From Thuidium tamariscinum (taxonomy: Eukaryota; Streptophyta; Bryopsida; Hypnales; Thuidiaceae): DNA of 64,000 bases. Every line of letters starts with the position of its first letter. Position 1 is the stretch's first letter. The DNA lies in assembly GCA_947034885.2 (NCBI GenBank), contig OZ019759.1:3350501-3414500 (forward strand), written 5' to 3'. The position numbers and the translations under genes were made by a program. Shown piece by piece: positions 12,670 through 24,262 of this stretch. The notes beneath the pieces are model-generated. The model was not told the DNA's origin, ran no database searches, and saw nothing but the letters and a program-made list of their open reading frames with translations.

Positions 12670-15600
12670 CTATATATTTCTCTCACTGCTACCTTCTCTT
12701 GAATCATGAGCCCCTCGTGATGGCCTTTCTATAGCCATCAGTCTAGCAATTGATCGACGAGTTCGAGGTCCTAAACTATCTTGCAAATGATGTCCTCCAG
12801 ATTCAACTTGCATATCTATTAGTGAAGTTGTTCGTTTAAGTGGAGGGCAGTAATCATCGTCATCTTCAATTTTTCGTTTCAACTTTCGCTTGGGAGACAA
12901 ATCCACTTCTTCTACCTTCAAGGTTCTCAAAGCAGCATCCACTCGCTCTAATATCACATTCACCGCCTTGTCATCACTTTGCATGTTCAACAATGTCAAT
13001 CCCTCTCCTCCCACCAATAGTAATTTCTTCCAATGAGTAATAATATCACTCATTCTCCTATCAAAGGCCCTAGCCACATCTACCAATGCATTTCCTGTGC
13101 TCGATTGCTTATCTATGTCCATTGAAGCACGAACTCGTGCTGCTTCTTCCAATTTTGACAAAAATAGGGCCCTCCCTATCAAATTGTGATTGTATGCATC
13201 GTATTGCTCATGGAACTCTTGAGCCCGCTGCACCTCCACCCAAGTGCCATCTGACCCTTTTTGAACCTCTTTTTCCGGAAATCGAAAGAATTTTTTGTGT
13301 TGCTTGCTCCAATGCCCTCCCATACTGCGACAAAATAATTCCCGATCTTCATCCTCTTCAATACTACGGGCACGCAACTCCACGTCTCTATCCATGGTCA
13401 TCCACATGAAGGTATCTTTCGGTTCTCTAGAATCCTCATATAGTCCATGTTGTTGTTCAATACAATTCCACGTTAAAGGTTTCCCCCAATGCAAATAATT
13501 TTGGAAGTTGTATGGGTCTTGATCAAGTGGAAGGGTCCATCGATTGTATTCGTGGCCAGGGGGCATACTTTCCGCAATTCCAAGCATTTCGTAAAACCTA
13601 AGGCTCAACGGCGAGCGACACTCAGCACAAATGGAGCGGACAAGGGATGCTTTCACAATGCATGTGACATGGAAAGTGTAGCGACATTGTCCCATGACTA
13701 AAGCTCCCTCGGGACCAAATGCACCTTGGCAAAGGCTACATTGAGCCTTTAAGATTTTGGAAGGAGGATCACAAGCATGCACTACTATCTTCTCATTCTC
13801 TTTGATATGTGCTGAAAAGGTGTTGTGAGGCACCCATCCTTCCTCTATTTCCAAGGCCCAATTGATGAAGGGAAGGTCTTCCTTCTTTGCATGGTTTAAG
13901 CGCTCAAACATTGCATCCATGTCTCCCCAACATGTAATGTCGGTAGACCCCCTTGGATGCAACTCAAACATCTTCTTCAACTGATACAAAGAAGTCTCCA
14001 CAACATTACATTCTTCATCCGACTTCGATGCTAATTTGAGGAGCCCTTTCATTGCTCGGGATACTACGGAGGGTTTGTCTTGAAGTTTCTATATCCAAGC
14101 CAACCAACGAGAATCTAAATTGCCCTCTGGTAATTCTAATTGTATGTCACATACTTGTTTCAATCGTTGAAGCTCCAAATGGGCGCTGATTTTCTCTTGG
14201 ATGGCTTCATCCAATTTGAGCTTCAACTCTACAACATCGTTGCCTTCGGTTTGCATCGAAGCATCTTGAAATGTTGGATTAGGCTTCACTATGATGGCAA
14301 GTTCCTTCCCTTCTCGTTTTGAACTGTCTTCCACCTCATGTGACCTCGCTTGGCTCAATTTCTCCAGTACTTTGGCCTTCTCAAAAGGAAGAGACAGTTG
14401 ATCGCTTACCTGCGATGCCTTCACATATAGGACTCTTTTACGTTTTCTGAGGGGTTTACCCATTTTCAAGCAGTGTACATCGTCCTCCAAATCCAGAACC
14501 AAACAAGTTGTCTCCTCCAATTTCTCAGTGGTCGACTCTTTGTACGTCTTGAATTGTTGCTCCAACTAGTCAAGCTCTTCCTTCAATTTCTGATTTTCTT
14601 CTTCCAAGGCTACTAAAGGTTTGAGGTTTTCCCTCTTGTCCTCTAGAAGCGGCAATACATACGAGGAGAACTTTTGGTAAGACAAAGCAGCCTTCAAGAG
14701 GTCAGGTGACAATGCGGTTAAATACTGTGACATTTCTATCATAGAAGAAGTCATTTTAGCTACACCTTGGGCCGCATATGACAACGTTGCTACGGTTTGA
14801 ATGAATTCGCCTAATCCACCTTGTTTATTGGCTTGAGTTGAGGTGCTTGGTTCATTTGCAGACTCACGTTGCCCTTGCTCTTCTTCAAATGCCTCCAATT
14901 GAATAGAGCACTTCAATAGGTCTTTGAGATGATTGGCATTCGGTATCTGTTGGAGAGCGTCTCGTTCGGGTGTACTAAGAGCAGACAAATGTGGATGCTT
15001 GCTCTCCTTCTTTGCATTGGTAGTAATTTGATTTACTACCACGTTGTCCAACTGCTCTCCATTTTGGGGGGACGGAGGTACTTCAGTTGTTGGACTGAAT
15101 ATTGGGCTCGACAACATTGTCACTCCCCCATTGTAGTCAGCAAAGGTTAAGCTGTCTAGGACATTGCTTTCAATTATATTATCGATGACATCATTGGCAT
15201 GTGCAACTTCTTTACCCATCGATCATCGTGCCTGACATGTCGGTTCATGTGCCCCAATCTCTTCCATATGCATTTATTGGTTTTGAACAATGCTTTGTTC
15301 ACCGACAATTGATTCATTTGGTATGGCCATCAAAAAGGTAGGAGGAGTTACAAACACCTCTCCCTCAGCACCTCCGAAACAATCATTGTTCATTTCAGTT
15401 GGAGCCTGCAAGACATCCACTTGAATCGTGTCCCTTCTGACATTCTCCCCCTCAGATGTCGCGTTGGCCACATTTGTTGATGCCCCCGACTTGTACAAGT
15501 CTGGAATGTCTTTTTGATCACTCGGCAGTGAAATTGGATGATGATTAGTGGTTGGATATGAAGTCCAATCCACCTTGCGGGCCAATACGAGTTCTGCATA

Positions 15601-16119
15601 CACCATGGACGCCAAGCTGTAGTTTATGTACCCTTTACTCATTGGTTTGCTACCAAAAAGGGCCCGCCACGCTTTTGTCGATCGATGAACAAAATGTTTA
15701 TTGTTGCAAGTCTGTGGCTTACAATTCCAATCTCGCGTGTGGTGTTTATGACTCTCCCGAGGCCATAACTTGTCAATGTGGTACATTTTCACATACTTCT
15801 TACACATTTTGCAAGTCCAATATTCCGCTCCCTCCTTCTCCCAACCGGTCTCCGCCTTGATGTTAGGATCATCCAAAATCTCATAGTGAAGCCCATGACC
15901 AACCCCCTTTTTCTTGCCCTTCTTTTGACCATGATCTTCACCACCGCTATGTGCACCACCTTCCCCAACCATGTTTGACAATTTGAAGTTGTAAGTGCTT
16001 GAATCAAAACTGTCTTGGAATGATAATAAGTGAATATTGTAAATCGCACAACCTTCCGGAGTCCCACCATAATTGCATAATCTTGTAACATCAAAATAAT
16101 GACCCTTTCTCTCCACCAC
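12670..16119 (-). pseudogene. Long coiled-coil protein with RING-H2-like finger, mobile-element associated, broken by stops
   Basis: One minus-strand frame of about 1,150 codons runs without any frameshift and is cut only by TAA at 15274, TAG at 14566 and TAG at 14089. Near the start is a Cys/His region (WTCKMCKKYVKMYHIDKLW followed by HKHH and CKPQTC), perhaps a zinc-binding domain. Leucine/glutamate-rich coiled coil follows (about 14700-14150). Around 13740-13600 is a finger with spacing C-x2-C-x14-C-x4-H-x2-C-x10-C-x2-C. This is a RING-H2 pattern in which the first His position is Tyr (CRYTFHVTC). The C-terminal part is charged with a Lys/Arg patch and an acidic EDDDDY run. RING-H2 proteins are usually ubiquitin ligases; whether this one was cannot be told. 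It lies next to and on the same strand as the hAT gene, so it could be an accessory gene of a related element. I know no named family for the whole protein. Confidence 0.6.
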
Positions 16120-16205
16120 GTAGGATGCAATTGGCGTTTAAAGCAACAATAGCACGTCCGACTTGGCGCCGAAGGAGAGAAAAAGTGACCTCCAAGAGCA
16201 AGGCC

Positions 16206-16465
16206 GTTCGCCAATATACCCGTCCACCCGTCCGCTCCATTTGGACCATCTGCTTTCCCGTCCGCTTGTCCGCTTGACCGCTTGTTCGCTCCATCTGGAC
16301 TGTCTGCTTTCCCGTCCGCCCGTCCACTCCATCTCGGCCGTCAAGAGGACCCTTCCTTCGCCACAATTCAGGCGTCCGTCCGTCCGACCCATCTCCGCCG
16401 TCCGATGTCGGCCGTTCGTGGCATCTCGGCCGCCTAGATCCCGTCCGAAAGTCCGTCCAAACACG
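16206..16465. promoter_or_regulatory. GTCCG-rich tandem tract upstream of the RING gene
   Basis: The tract is dense in GTCCG words and has a loose unit of about 38 bases: CGCTCCATYTGGAC, then a TCTGCTTTCCCGTCCGC block. It is repeated about three times before the tract becomes irregular. It begins about 90 bases upstream of the RING-gene start codon. The tract at 18180-18275 shares its CTCCATCTCG...GTCCG and CTCCATTTGGACC words. Confidence 0.55.
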
Positions 16466-16784
16466 TATAAGAATGTCTTGTCCACCGAAGCGACTAGTTT
16501 CAAATTTCTCTTACGTAGCATTGGATTCTTCAAAGAAACAAAGGGCTGGCATTCTCTCAATGACAGGCAAGAAGCAATGTACTGGGACTCTGAGAGTGCC
16601 ACCAGTTAGTAGGAAGTTGGCTGGTTAATTTTGAGAATTTCCGAATGAAATAGAAAAGTGTAGGAAGTGGTTCCGAATGGGAAAATGAGATTTTCGAAAA
16701 TGGACCGAGTAGGAAAAAAAATTCTTGACAATAAAACCATCCACCTTTGGAGTATTTAGGAAAAATACCGTTTTGCATGCCTTT

Positions 16785-16851
16785 TTTATGGTAGGCAACC
16801 GACCAAGCATGAATGGTTTTTGACAGAAAAATAGCCTTGTGCCTTTAGGGG
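16785..16851. mobile_element. Right end of a piggyBac-like MITE
   Basis: The sequence TTTTTGACAGAAAAATAGCC, then GCCTTTAGGGG, abuts TTAA at 16852-16855. It is nearly identical to the right end of the complete element at 18924-19844. No left end was found, so this copy is truncated or rearranged. Confidence 0.55.
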
Positions 16852-17241
16852 TTAAGCCTTTCAAAAATTTAGGGGCCTATTTTGGACTTTCATTTTTTTA
16901 ACAAACAATTGTGATGGAATTTGTTTATCTTCCTATTAGATTTTTTTCTTATAAATATGTACAATAATTGCTTCGAATGGAAGATAAATTTCATAGACTA
17001 AGAATCAATAGTTATAAAAAGATGTCTAGGTTAATATTTTATGTCAATAGAGATAAACAAGGGCAACAAGAAGATTGTATATTTGAAATCTCTTGTAGAA
17101 TGCAAAGCCTAATTATAAAACAAAGAACAAATTTAAGGAAGTTGTGGGATACATAAAATTTTGTTATAATTCTTTTAAGAAACTAAACTTTGCATTTGCA
17201 AATTCATAGTAAGAAAAACTTTGTTTCTAGTTTTCAAAATC

Positions 17242-17400
17242 TAAATACCTTAAAAGGAAACAATAGGAAAAAAAATGGGGAGTATAATTCATAAATGCCA
17301 AAGATACCTTGAAAGGAAACAATAGGGAAAAAAATGGGGAGTATAATTCATAAATGCCAAAGATACCTTGAAAGGAAATAATAGGAAAAAAAATGAAGAT
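17242..17400. repeat. 59-bp tandem repeat, about 2.6 copies
   Basis: The phrase TACCTTGAAAGGAAA recurs at 17246, 17305 and 17364, with nearly identical sequence between (GGGGAGTATAATTCATAAAT). The third copy diverges at its end. Confidence 0.85.
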
Positions 17401-17722
17401 TGAATACAAATTCACCAACAAAACCCAAAAAACGGCCCCATTTTTTAAATTTAGGATACATGCCAAATGGAAAAACAAAAAGTCGGCTAATAGAAGAATT
17501 ACATTAGAAAATGGGGGATGTCAACTTGTCAAGTGACTAAATATGCACTTTGTAGGCTTACTTCTGGATAAGCTTTGAAAAATTAGAGGTACCTTCTACA
17601 AGCTAGGAAATTCTCCGAAATTTCTACAAAACTCGCGGACTGTGCTTGGAAGTATTCAATGCACCATGAATGCAGAAAATGCAAAGAGAAGTTCATCCTT
17701 CACATAATGGCAATTGCATTGT

Positions 17723-17772
17723 AATCCCTAAACCCTATCCCCCCTAAACCTTAAACCCTAAAAACCCTAATT
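17723..17772. repeat. Degenerate telomere-like CCCTAAA motifs
   Basis: Several CCCTAAA/CCTAAAC words occur in about 50 bases (AACCCTA, CCCTAAACC, TTAAACCCTA). They match the plant telomere unit TTTAGGG on the opposite strand but are interrupted, so this is a short interstitial patch and not a chromosome end. Confidence 0.6.
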
Positions 17773-18179
17773 CCTGAAATTATAGATGTTTAATGAAGTT
17801 TTTTTGATAGGTTGGTAGGAATGATCATGTCATTTTCAAAAATTTGATAATATTCCAAAAATGTTAGTTGGAGTGTCGAAGATGAATTTGAATATAGAAT
17901 GGAAATGTTTGTAGTACAATTAGTCTACCAACATCTCAATGTTTGTAGTCCAATTGATCTACAAACATTTCCATCCGGTATTCAAACTTGACTAATGTAA
18001 CACCCATGCAACATGACCACAATCATGAGAGGCGGGTATGAACCCTGTACCTTGGGCCCCCATGAAAGTTGAAGAAGCCAAGTGATTGAATGACAACTTC
18101 CTCTCATGCCTTAACGTGAATGCCCCCTTGATGTCTTAAACTTTGCCTTGTAAAATCTAGTTGGTTTGTGAGTTTAGCT
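17773..18179. other. No gene recognised; small inverted repeat around 17905-17970
   Basis: Two copies of an ACCAACAT...CAATGTTTGTAG-type phrase and GGAAATGTTTGTAG against CTACAAACATTTCC give a short foldback near 17905-17972. Nothing else is recognised. Confidence 0.4.
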
Positions 18180-18275
18180 GACGCCGTTTGGCGGACGGAT
18201 GGCACTCCGCTCCATCTCGACCGTCCGATCGTCTGCTTGTCCGCTCCATTTGGACCGCCCCTCCGCCCGTCGTCA
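18180..18275. repeat. GTCCG/CGGAC tract without a gene
   Basis: The tract shares CTCCATCTCGACCGTCC and GTCCGCTCCATTTGGACC with the tract upstream of the RING gene (16206-16465). It is probably a fragment of the same kind of element end. No frame beside it has known motifs. Confidence 0.5.
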
Positions 18276-18431
18276 TTCAAAAATTTCGCAATCTTCACTG
18301 TCCAACAAAACATTGGATGCTGAAGTGTATATTGTATAACAACTGTCACATTGAACAGGTTAGAATCCAATGGGAGTATTTCAATTTTATGAGCTGTAAT
18401 TTTAGTTCTTCCTCTTTACATGTAAATTATA

Positions 18432-18456
18432 AACCCTAAACCCTAAACCCTAAACA
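18432..18456. repeat. Three-unit telomere-type run
   Basis: About three AAACCCT units in perfect tandem. Short runs like this occur in plant promoters (telo-box) as well as at old telomere insertions. There is no gene start close by. Confidence 0.7.
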
Positions 18457-18923
18457 TGAACGCTAAGAAGTACAAATTTAATATTCTTCATGGAAAAGAC
18501 GTTGAAACTTAGCATGGCATATACAAAACATAGTTTTGTTCTGAAAATTATAAAACTTATTTGTCCTTCAATATAATAATTGCAATGTACCTCATGTGTA
18601 AACTTTAATCCCTAATTACCCAAGGCCTATTTTGGGCTTCTTGGAATTTTTTCTAACTTGAACAATATACCAACATTTTCATAAGGTGTATCAAATTTCT
18701 TAAAACTTAAAGCGTACAAATTCAAACTATATATGTTAGAGATTGCATAGGAAAAAAAAAACAATAGCACATATAGAGTGAAAGATTATAATGTTAGTCT
18801 ATGAGGCATGAGCCATGAGGGTGTCAATTTATCAAAAGTGATGTAAAGTGTTTTTATCCTCTTTTCTCAAGTTAAAGCCATGAAGCTAGTGACCAAAAAA
18901 ATGAGATAGAAAGGCCTAGTTAA

Positions 18924-19844
18924 CCCCTAAAGGACCGTTGTCCCCTCGGGGGACAATTTGGAGTTCGGGCAGGTTCTGTAGACCTCAATTTTTAATGAAT
19001 CTTTTTGAAACTTTCTCATAAGATAGGAAAACTGATTAGCTTCATGGGAATGTAATTTTTATTTCAATTGGTGACCGGGAGCAAAAGTTATACCACAAAA
19101 AGCCCAAATTTTCATTCGGCGGGCAGAAATTTTTTTTTGCAAAAAGTCAAAATTTAATTTTTTAATTTTTTTTTCTAAAACAATATATTTTTGCCTACAT
19201 GTGAAGCTTTGATTCATTCTATTTGGACTTATAATGAGAAAGTTATGGACAATCTTGTTTTTCGGGCAATCTAAACAATTTCTTGAAAAAATAACTTATA
19301 GGATTCATTTTTGAATGCAATTTTCACAATTTTTCAAAAAAAATTGTTGGACAAGGTTATGTTTACTTGCTAGAACAATCTCACAAATGGGATTATTGTA
19401 TTTCAATTCCATCTTAGAGTTATTAACCATTTAGGTTTTCTTTCAATCTTGGACCTACATCTACTTAACAATTTTTTAAAGAATGAAAATCAAGTGTTTT
19501 TTGTGTGAAATTTTTTTCCTAGACTCTCAACTCAATTTTTTAACATAAAAAATTATAAATTCAAAGTCTATAGTGCATTTTTTTTTTACAAATGCCAGTC
19601 AAAGTCATCTGAAATTGCAAACTATAGTTCAAAAAAACTTGCATTTTCAACGTTGAATGCTCATATCTTCCGATCTGTACGGTCAAACTTCATGAAATTT
19701 TTACCACTTGATCTCAATCAAGTTAAGTACAAGATCCTATGGTTAGATTCTTAAAAAAAAAAAATTTGTTTTCTTCGGTGAATGCAACAGAAATGGCAGT
19801 TTTGAGAGGTTTTTGACAGAAAAAAGGCCTTGGTTCTTTAGGGG
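18924..19844. mobile_element. piggyBac-like MITE flanked by TTAA
   Basis: The left end is TTAA (18920-18923) then CCCCTAAAGGACC. The right end is GGTTCTTTAGGGG then TTAA (19845-19848). The 13-base ends match as inverted repeats with one difference. TTAA target duplication and a CCC start are the hallmark of piggyBac elements. The 921-bp interior is AT-rich and non-coding. A short inner palindrome (GTCCCCTCGGGGGAC) lies just inside the left end. Related ends occur at 16851, 25204 and 45210. Confidence 0.7.
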
Positions 19845-19848
19845 TTAA

Positions 19849-21440
19849 CATGCCTAACTCCAATCAATTTATATCACCTTGAAATGTATTTTATAATTTT
19901 AGTACATGGATTTTTAATGTGAATTTTTTACCAACATCTATAGAACTCCGTATTTGAGGCTCATTTTTAAGAGCTCTCAACACTATGGAAACTTAAGATT
20001 GAAGGGGGTATGCTTGCACAAAATCTTGCATAGAAAATCATCGTCATTCCTTTTCTAGATCATATTTGTGACAATAAATGTACCCTTGCAGAACAAAATT
20101 TCCAGAATTGCAAACTACCAAAAATAGCTACTTCGTTAAGATTAATTTAGCTTCAAAGTTTTGTAAACACCATATTCTCATGCCTTGGGTAGTTAGGAGT
20201 TAATCTTTAAATTTTTTATATTTCTAATGTTAGTAAAGATATTGGAATCAGTTATAATGTTGTACAAAATAAGCACTGAATATTAAGTATGGACAAGTAT
20301 TAATGAATTATTACTTTGTACTTTAGTAGTATACCAATGTAGCAAAGTGTATTCTAGAATTTTGTAAATGTCATTGAGTCATTCATAGGATTTAGGGTAG
20401 TTCAAAATTTGAATTGAAAATGAAGAAAGCAAATAGCCAAATACTTACTATGCCCCTTTAGTAACTACAAGAATTCATCAAGAGACTTTAGAGTTTTTTG
20501 CTGCAAGACATTGGCAAAAGGCCAATAGGAACTTAGAGACTAGAGAGTCATAGATTAAAAACCTAGCAATGCTATTAGGAAGGTCTATTGAAGTTTTAAT
20601 CATAAAATAACATGAAAATTTATACTGTAATATATAACTATTAAGGAATTATCATATTGTAAAAATTTCTTTTGTATTCAAAAAAAAATTCACAACCAAT
20701 TCTAAAACCCTTATGAGTTATGACAAATAAAATACTTTTGATATCTCTTCCATAGAAGTAATATTTGTATATAACAAGGGAAAAAAAATACACTTAATAG
20801 GTTGAGTAACTCTAATTTGGATCTTATAAGTTTTATCATAGGACTCGCAAATTAATTAAATAATCAACCATTACTTTATAAATGTATGTACGAAAGAATT
20901 AGATAAGAATTAAATTTGTTCAAAAATTGAAAAGGATCAATGGTGTCATTTTTGTCAAAGAGTTGTGAAGAGAGGAAATCATTCGATTTTTAGGAATTTG
21001 GATGGCCAAACGCCCTAAAATCCAATCCTTCCCTCCTCTACATAGTCCACAACTAAAGAAATTGACTAAACTCTCTCTCTTAGGGGTGGGGGTCTAGGGG
21101 AATGGGGGATGCCGTAGGGGATTGAACCGTAGACCTTTTCGTTTCTAAAGGAGCCGGATTGTCTCTAGAGGGATTGACAAGTCCCCATTCCCATTCAAGG
21201 AACCCCAACTTTGGTGATTGAGGATCACTTTATTGCCTTCTTCACACAATCGGTCAAGTACCTCCCACCACCCCCCCCCCCCCAACCCTTTATTTTAAAG
21301 AAAGTTTTGAGGAAGTGCCAACATGGCGACCACTTAAAATTTGGTGAAACATTGTATATCTCCATCCATCCATATTTTTGACCAATAGACACTTTTCAAT
21401 CATATCCATGTACTTTTTCATCGAAATTTGACAATTTCAT
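19849..21440. other. No gene recognised; run of C at 21270-21284
   Basis: AT-rich unique-looking DNA. A homopolymer of about 14 C lies near 21270-21284. No coding, RNA or repeat structure was recognised. Confidence 0.35.
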
Positions 21441-21773
21441 CTAAGGTAAAAGGTCCCATAATGGACCATCTAAGTGCTGAAACTAAATTTCAAGGAGGTA
21501 AAACTTCTAGAAATATTTTTTAGCAAATTTTCCTTGAAAGACAAGTAGAATTGACATCTAACCCAATTTGTTTTGTATTTTTTGGAGCTTTATGGAATTA
21601 GTTATCAAATTTTGAAGTTGAAGTACTATAGGGCTCTAAAATGGAGCATTGCCTAAAATGTACATAGTTTTTACACCATTGAAGGCTATGAAAAAGAAAC
21701 ATGTACAAATTGTCTACATTTAAGATAGGGCTACATTTTAATGCCTGCTCCATTTAAGGACCTCCTACCTTAT
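21441..21773. mobile_element. MITE, TAAGGTA family, copy 1
   Basis: Ends are CTAAGGTAAAAGGTCC and, inverted, ATAAGGTAGGAGGTCC. The interior is similar to 25426-25740 (shared phrases include TGGAATTAGTTAT and AGAATTRRCATCTAAC). The target duplication is not clear. Confidence 0.6.
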
Positions 21774-21914
21774 GTTTTGAATAAAAATGAAGAACTTCTA
21801 GCGAAAAAAGATTACTTTTATCTAGCGAAAAATAGACCTTTATTTTGGAATGGAGCAATCTAGCACCATATCGCCTAAAAAAAGGGCTACCACCCACACC
21901 GAGGCGTCTGCTCG

Positions 21915-22140
21915 GTGGTGACCGTCCGATCAGGCGGACGCGGGACCGTCCGCCTAATCTGGGCCGTCCGACCAAGCGGACACGAGGTTGGCGATCGGGC
22001 TCACATCTGCCTGGGCGGACGGTCCAGATCAGGCGCACGCAAGCCCAAGCGCCCGCCTGGCGTCCGCTTGGTCGAACACGAGCCTGATCGCCCGCCTCGC
22101 GTCCGCCCGGGCGGACTGTCGCGCGTCCGCCCATCCACCC
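21915..22140. promoter_or_regulatory. Large GTCCG/CGGAC tract upstream of the kinase-like gene
   Basis: Well over ten CGGAC or GTCCG words on both strands occur within about 225 bases, in otherwise AT-rich DNA. It ends about 260 bases before the kinase-like start codon. A hairpin CACCGAG...CTCGGTG lies at its left edge (21897-21916). This is the densest of the tracts in the window. Confidence 0.6.
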
Positions 22141-22400
22141 GTGTGGAGCCTTCCGCTAGCATAAGAGCATATGGCGGGGCCGTCCACCCTCACTTTTGCC
22201 TTCCCCTTGCAGTCGCGAGTGGAGCGGAGAGCGTGGTGGTTTATCCTCCATTGGCTCCTCTATTTGGAAGGCAAGAGTCCAAATATTGAGGCCCCCTTGT
22301 TGCCAATTTTTTTGGCAGTCGTGAACTTCTTATCAAAATTAAATCTCACACCTTATCATAGAAGAGTTGAAGTGTTTATAAGCACTTCAAATTATTCAAG

Positions 22401-23879
22401 ATGCCGAAATCGAAGAAAGGTGGGAAGGGAAAACAAGTGGTGCAAAACACATTGTCACCCAAAAACATGCCTTCGGAAGACTGTAAAAATTTCGTGATTG
22501 AATGTATTGCGAAGTTCTATGAGTCTGAAACCACCACATCCTTGGAGAATAAGTACGTCAGATATCAAGAGGAGTGTATAGAGAAATTCCAACTGGACAT
22601 GAAGCAAAGATTGTTGGATGCCCTTCATGTTCTACTGTGGTTTGAAGAAACGGAGAAATATGGCTTCTCCCGTTTCTTGAAGAATAAGGTGCACGATGCC
22701 TCGTGGAATGTGAAAGCACTTCTACAAAAGTATGGCAAGAACCATCGTGCAATGGACAAAGGCTTTGAGGAAGTCATCATGAGAGGTGACTTATATAATC
22801 GTCGATGCACTCCATTTGCCAAGAAGCGGAATAGGCAAGGATCAGTGGGTTGGTGGAATAGCAAGGAAGGACATATTCAAATCACTCAAAACAGGCGACA
22901 TCTCATAGCGCTTCTTGAGACAGCATCTGTCATTCTCGTTGATAACAAAACCATGAGGGGAGGATATGCAACAATTCGGAAAGTCCGAATTCAAGGTTGT
23001 TCGGAGATATCGGAATCTTGGGAGTTTGCAGCGAAGAAATCCCTCCAACAAGGCATACGACCTAAACTCGCGCAGATGGAACACCAGAACGAGTCGATGG
23101 CTGTAAGGATTGGACATCCTAGAGTGATACGATTCATTGCAGTCCATGCAAAGATGAATGAAGGATATTCATACTAGTGGAATGGCGGAACACTTCGGCA
23201 GATGTTGGCTATGGATGATGATTATCCAGACAACATTGCAGTTTGATTGATGTACAAGCCTGTATCGGAAGAGGAGTTGATTCGGGCATTTCATCTCGAT
23301 TGATGGAGGAAGAAACGCACTGAGCTTGCATGGGCATTGCTACACATCATGAATGCGGTGCATCTTGCTGGACATCTATATAATGATATCTCTCTGGACA
23401 ACATCATGTTTCATTTTCCCGAAGACGAGTCACGCGTTTACATTGGAGTTTGCGATTGGGGCATGACTACCATAGCTTCTGAGCCTATGCAATCTTTGTA
23501 TACGTTTACATTTGAAAAAGAGAAGGATGAGGCCTTGACAAAGAGGTGGTGGGTGGATCCAAGCATTGCATATGTACACAAAAGAAATGCGGATGTGGAA
23601 ATCATTCCGAATTTATCACGTGTGTCAGAGGAATATGCAATTGGCAAAATTGCTCAAAAGATCAATAAGGGATGCATGTCAGAGGAGTACCACAAGCTAC
23701 AACGAGAAAATGCAAGAACCACCAAATTCAGTCATGAAGACCTTGCATGAGTGTTTCATTTGTATTGTGAGCGGCTTGTGAAAAAGGAGACCGATGGATT
23801 ACCTCATGTGATCAATCGATTTTGCAGTGCCCACAATTGGCCTATACCAGATGAACACTTCCAACATTCCTATAACTAG
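22401..23879 (+). pseudogene. Protein-kinase-like gene, one frame broken by four stops
   Basis: The 492-codon frame starts with a Lys-rich MPKSKKGGKGK and has an N-terminal region of about 170 residues without known domain. The kinase domain follows: glycine-loop-like RGGYATIRKVRI (about codon 185), the ATP-binding lysine in EFAAKKS (about 210), GHPRVIRFIAVH before the second lobe, the catalytic loop YNDISLDNIMF (Asp and Asn kept, the usual His replaced by Tyr) and CDWG in place of DFG. Stops are TAG 23175, TGA 23244, TGA 23301 and TGA 23748. There is no frameshift. The frame ends in TAG at 23877. Known: Asp of the loop and of D-x-G bind catalysis and Mg in active kinases. It has no introns, unlike most plant kinase genes, and sits behind a GTCCG tract like the transposon genes, so it was perhaps carried by an element. 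Confidence 0.72.
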
Positions 23880-24258
23880 CTTAGTGTAGTACCATAGTAT
23901 ATAGAGATAAACATCTACAATGTATTGCAATATATATGAAATTGAATACATATTTTGAATTGTTGGATGTTTTTTCATTGCTACAAATTACAAGTGTTGG
24001 TCATATTCATGATATATTTTATTTGAATGAAAAGAGCATGATGTTTTGACTTGAGAATGGATGTTGGAATTGCAAAATTGTCTCATTAATTGTATGCTTT
24101 ATCATGTATGAATGTAATAGGACATCATAAATTGACTACATTTTATGAAGGTTCTCATTGAAATGGAATATGCCAAAATGTTCAAATTTTGTTGTATCTA
24201 GTAAGAAATATGGTTCCATTAGCAAATGATTTGCTTAAAGTTTAAACCCATGAAGCCT
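23880..24258. other. 3' flank of the kinase-like gene
   Basis: AT-rich, without gene motifs. It may contain the old 3' untranslated region. No clear polyadenylation or element end can be named. Confidence 0.35.
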
Positions 24259-24262
24259 TTAA

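Noticed and set aside
21754..22289. Arg/Pro-rich frames on both strands across the GTCCG tract
   Set aside because: They come from the GC-rich repeats and have no conserved motif; the real frame starts at 22401.
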